Source: Marinobacter sp. SS21
Lineage (GTDB): Bacteria; Pseudomonadota; Gammaproteobacteria; Pseudomonadales; Oleiphilaceae
Reading direction: 5' to 3'
NCBI RefSeq assembly: GCF_028369065.1
Contig: NZ_JAQNDA010000003.1
Span: 124,001 to 188,000 of the forward strand
DNA length: 64,000 nt
The position numbers were made by a program, and so were the translations under genes. The notes beneath the pieces were generated by a model that saw only the letters and a list, made by a program, of their open reading frames with translations, did not search any database and was not told the origin of the DNA. This document shows, piece after piece, positions 63,159 through 64,000 of the stretch (within the stretch, counting starts at the first letter, position 1; each line of letters begins with the position of its first letter).

Positions 63159-64000
63159 GCTGCCCCCTCGGCTTCCAGGAAGTCCTGGGCAAAGCGCTGC
63201 AGAACACCACCGGCCGAATAGATCGACACTTCTTCGGCGGTATCCAGCCGACAGATCACCGGCACCCTGACCTCATCGCCACTTTGACGATGGATAACCA
63301 AAGTCAGGGTTGCACGAGGCTCCGGTGTACCTTCCACATCGAAGGTTTCGGTGCCGTCGATACCCAGGGTCCTGCGGGTGGTGCCTTCTTCAAACTGCAG
63401 TGGCATCACCCCCATACCGATCAGGTTGGTACGGTGGATACGCTCAAAACCTTCCGCAGCGATGGCCTCTACGCCTGCCAGGGCAACACCTTTTGCCGCC
63501 CAGTCACGGGATGACCCCTGACCGTAGTCGGCACCGGCGATGACGATGAGCGGCTGTTTGCGATCCATATATGTCTCGATGGCCTCCCACATACGAGTCA
63601 CCTGGCCTTCCGGCTCGACGCGCGCCAGGGAGCCCTGCTTCACCTCGCCGTTTTCATCCCGCACCATTTCGTTAAACAGTTTCGGGTTGGCCAGGGTAGC
63701 CCGCTGCGCGGTCAGGTGGTCGCCCCGGTGGGTGGCGTAGGAATTGAAATCCTCCTCCGGCAAGCCCATCTTCGCCAGGTACTCGCCAGCCGCACTGGCC
63801 GCCATGATGGCGTTGGAAGGTGACAGGTGGTCGGTGGTGATGTTGTCCCCCAGCACCGCCAGCGGACGCATGCCCTTGAGGGCCTTCTTGCCCGCCAGAG
63901 CGCCTTCCCAATACGGCGGGCGACGGATGTAGGTACTCATTTCACGCCATGCGTACTGCGGATCGGACTTGGCCTGCTCCCGCTTGGTGATGTCGAACAT
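63155..64000 (-). CDS. acnD: Fe/S-dependent 2-methylisocitrate dehydratase AcnD, C-terminal part
   Basis: About 281 codons of the 3' end are in the window; the frame is open at the edge and the Met at the edge is internal, since the full enzyme has some 865 residues. The visible part is the aconitase swivel domain: LGDNITTDHLSPSNAI, then VIAGADYGQGSSRDWAAKG and FERIHRTNLIGMGVMPLQF, all conserved. The iron-sulfur cysteines lie in the missing part. With PrpF it replaces PrpD-type dehydration in propionate breakdown. Confidence 0.95.
   Translation of the reverse strand: MFDITKREQAKSDPQYAWREMSTYIRRPPYWEGALAGKKALKGMRPLAVLGDNITTDHLSPSNAIMAASAAGEYLAKMGLPEEDFNSYATHRGDHLTAQRATLANPKLFNEMVRDENGEVKQGSLARVEPEGQVTRMWEAIETYMDRKQPLIVIAGADYGQGSSRDWAAKGVALAGVEAIAAEGFERIHRTNLIGMGVMPLQFEEGTTRRTLGIDGTETFDVEGTPEPRATLTLVIHRQSGDEVRVPVICRLDTAEEVSIYSAGGVLQRFAQDFLEAEGAA

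Noticed and set aside
1-64000. CRISPR arrays, tRNA or rRNA genes, complete insertion sequences
   Set aside because: None seen: no regular repeat-spacer array, no tRNA T-arm pattern in a cloverleaf context, and no transposase gene.

Overview
The window reads as chromosomal DNA of a marine gammaproteobacterium, most likely Marinobacter or a near relative. This is an inference from gene content: a dnaX-ybaB-recR block, an rnd-ycgL-ycgN chain, an exosortase A (XrtA/PEP-CTERM) exopolysaccharide locus, an acnD-prpF-prpD propionate cluster and moderately high G+C. No species-level marker is present.

Layout. (1) 1-8.6 kb, minus strand: a tightly packed cluster with a TonB/AgmX-like C-terminal protein (cut by the window edge), two ExbD/TolR proteins, one ExbB/TolQ/MotA channel, a small exported protein, a TPR lipoprotein, two large exported TPR or helical proteins and a short exported protein. 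It looks like a proton-motive-force-powered envelope machine without an assigned job. (2) 9-15.3 kb, minus: RNase D, YcgL, YcgN, a small membrane protein, a membrane VWA protein, a MoxR ATPase and a CoxE-like VWA protein, nearly all abutting or overlapping. (3) 15.3-18.5 kb, minus: recR, ybaB, dnaX and the 4.5S SRP RNA with a visible promoter. (4) 18.7-21.4 kb, plus: hexose-6-phosphate mutarotase, acyltransferase and epimerase.

(5) 21.6-32 kb, plus: the PrsK/PrsR two-component system, PrsT TPR lipoprotein, a PA14 lipoprotein and exosortase A. (6) 32-52 kb: a mixed-strand polysaccharide assembly region with glycosyltransferases, Wzx flippase, Wzy-type polymerase/ligase, two sulfotransferases, deacetylases, an acyl-adenylate-type ligase, an ATP-grasp protein, a GNAT protein and a Wzb-like phosphatase. 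Its middle (about 42.5-47.7 kb) is noticeably A+T-rich. (7) 52-60.2 kb, minus: the conserved XrtA-associated export core (sugar-phosphate transferase, Wza-like exporter, Wzz-like chain-length protein, tyrosine-kinase-like protein, outer-membrane barrel, deacetylase, FemAB). (8) 60.3-64 kb, minus: prpD, prpF and the 3' part of acnD of the 2-methylcitrate cycle.

Together, regions 5-7 describe one Wzx/Wzy-type exopolysaccharide, probably sulfated and acyl- or aminoacyl-modified, coupled to a protein-sorting exosortase and a sigma-54-type regulator. Two oddities stand out. The XrtA-associated tyrosine-kinase-like protein has lost its P-loop lysine and tyrosine tail. The XrtA-associated ATPase usually found between the barrel and the deacetylase is absent. 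Small non-coding structures worth noting are a 78-bp perfect-inverted-repeat element at 34475, five 17-bp tandem repeats before prsK, and a 31-codon upstream reading frame abutting a sulfotransferase gene.
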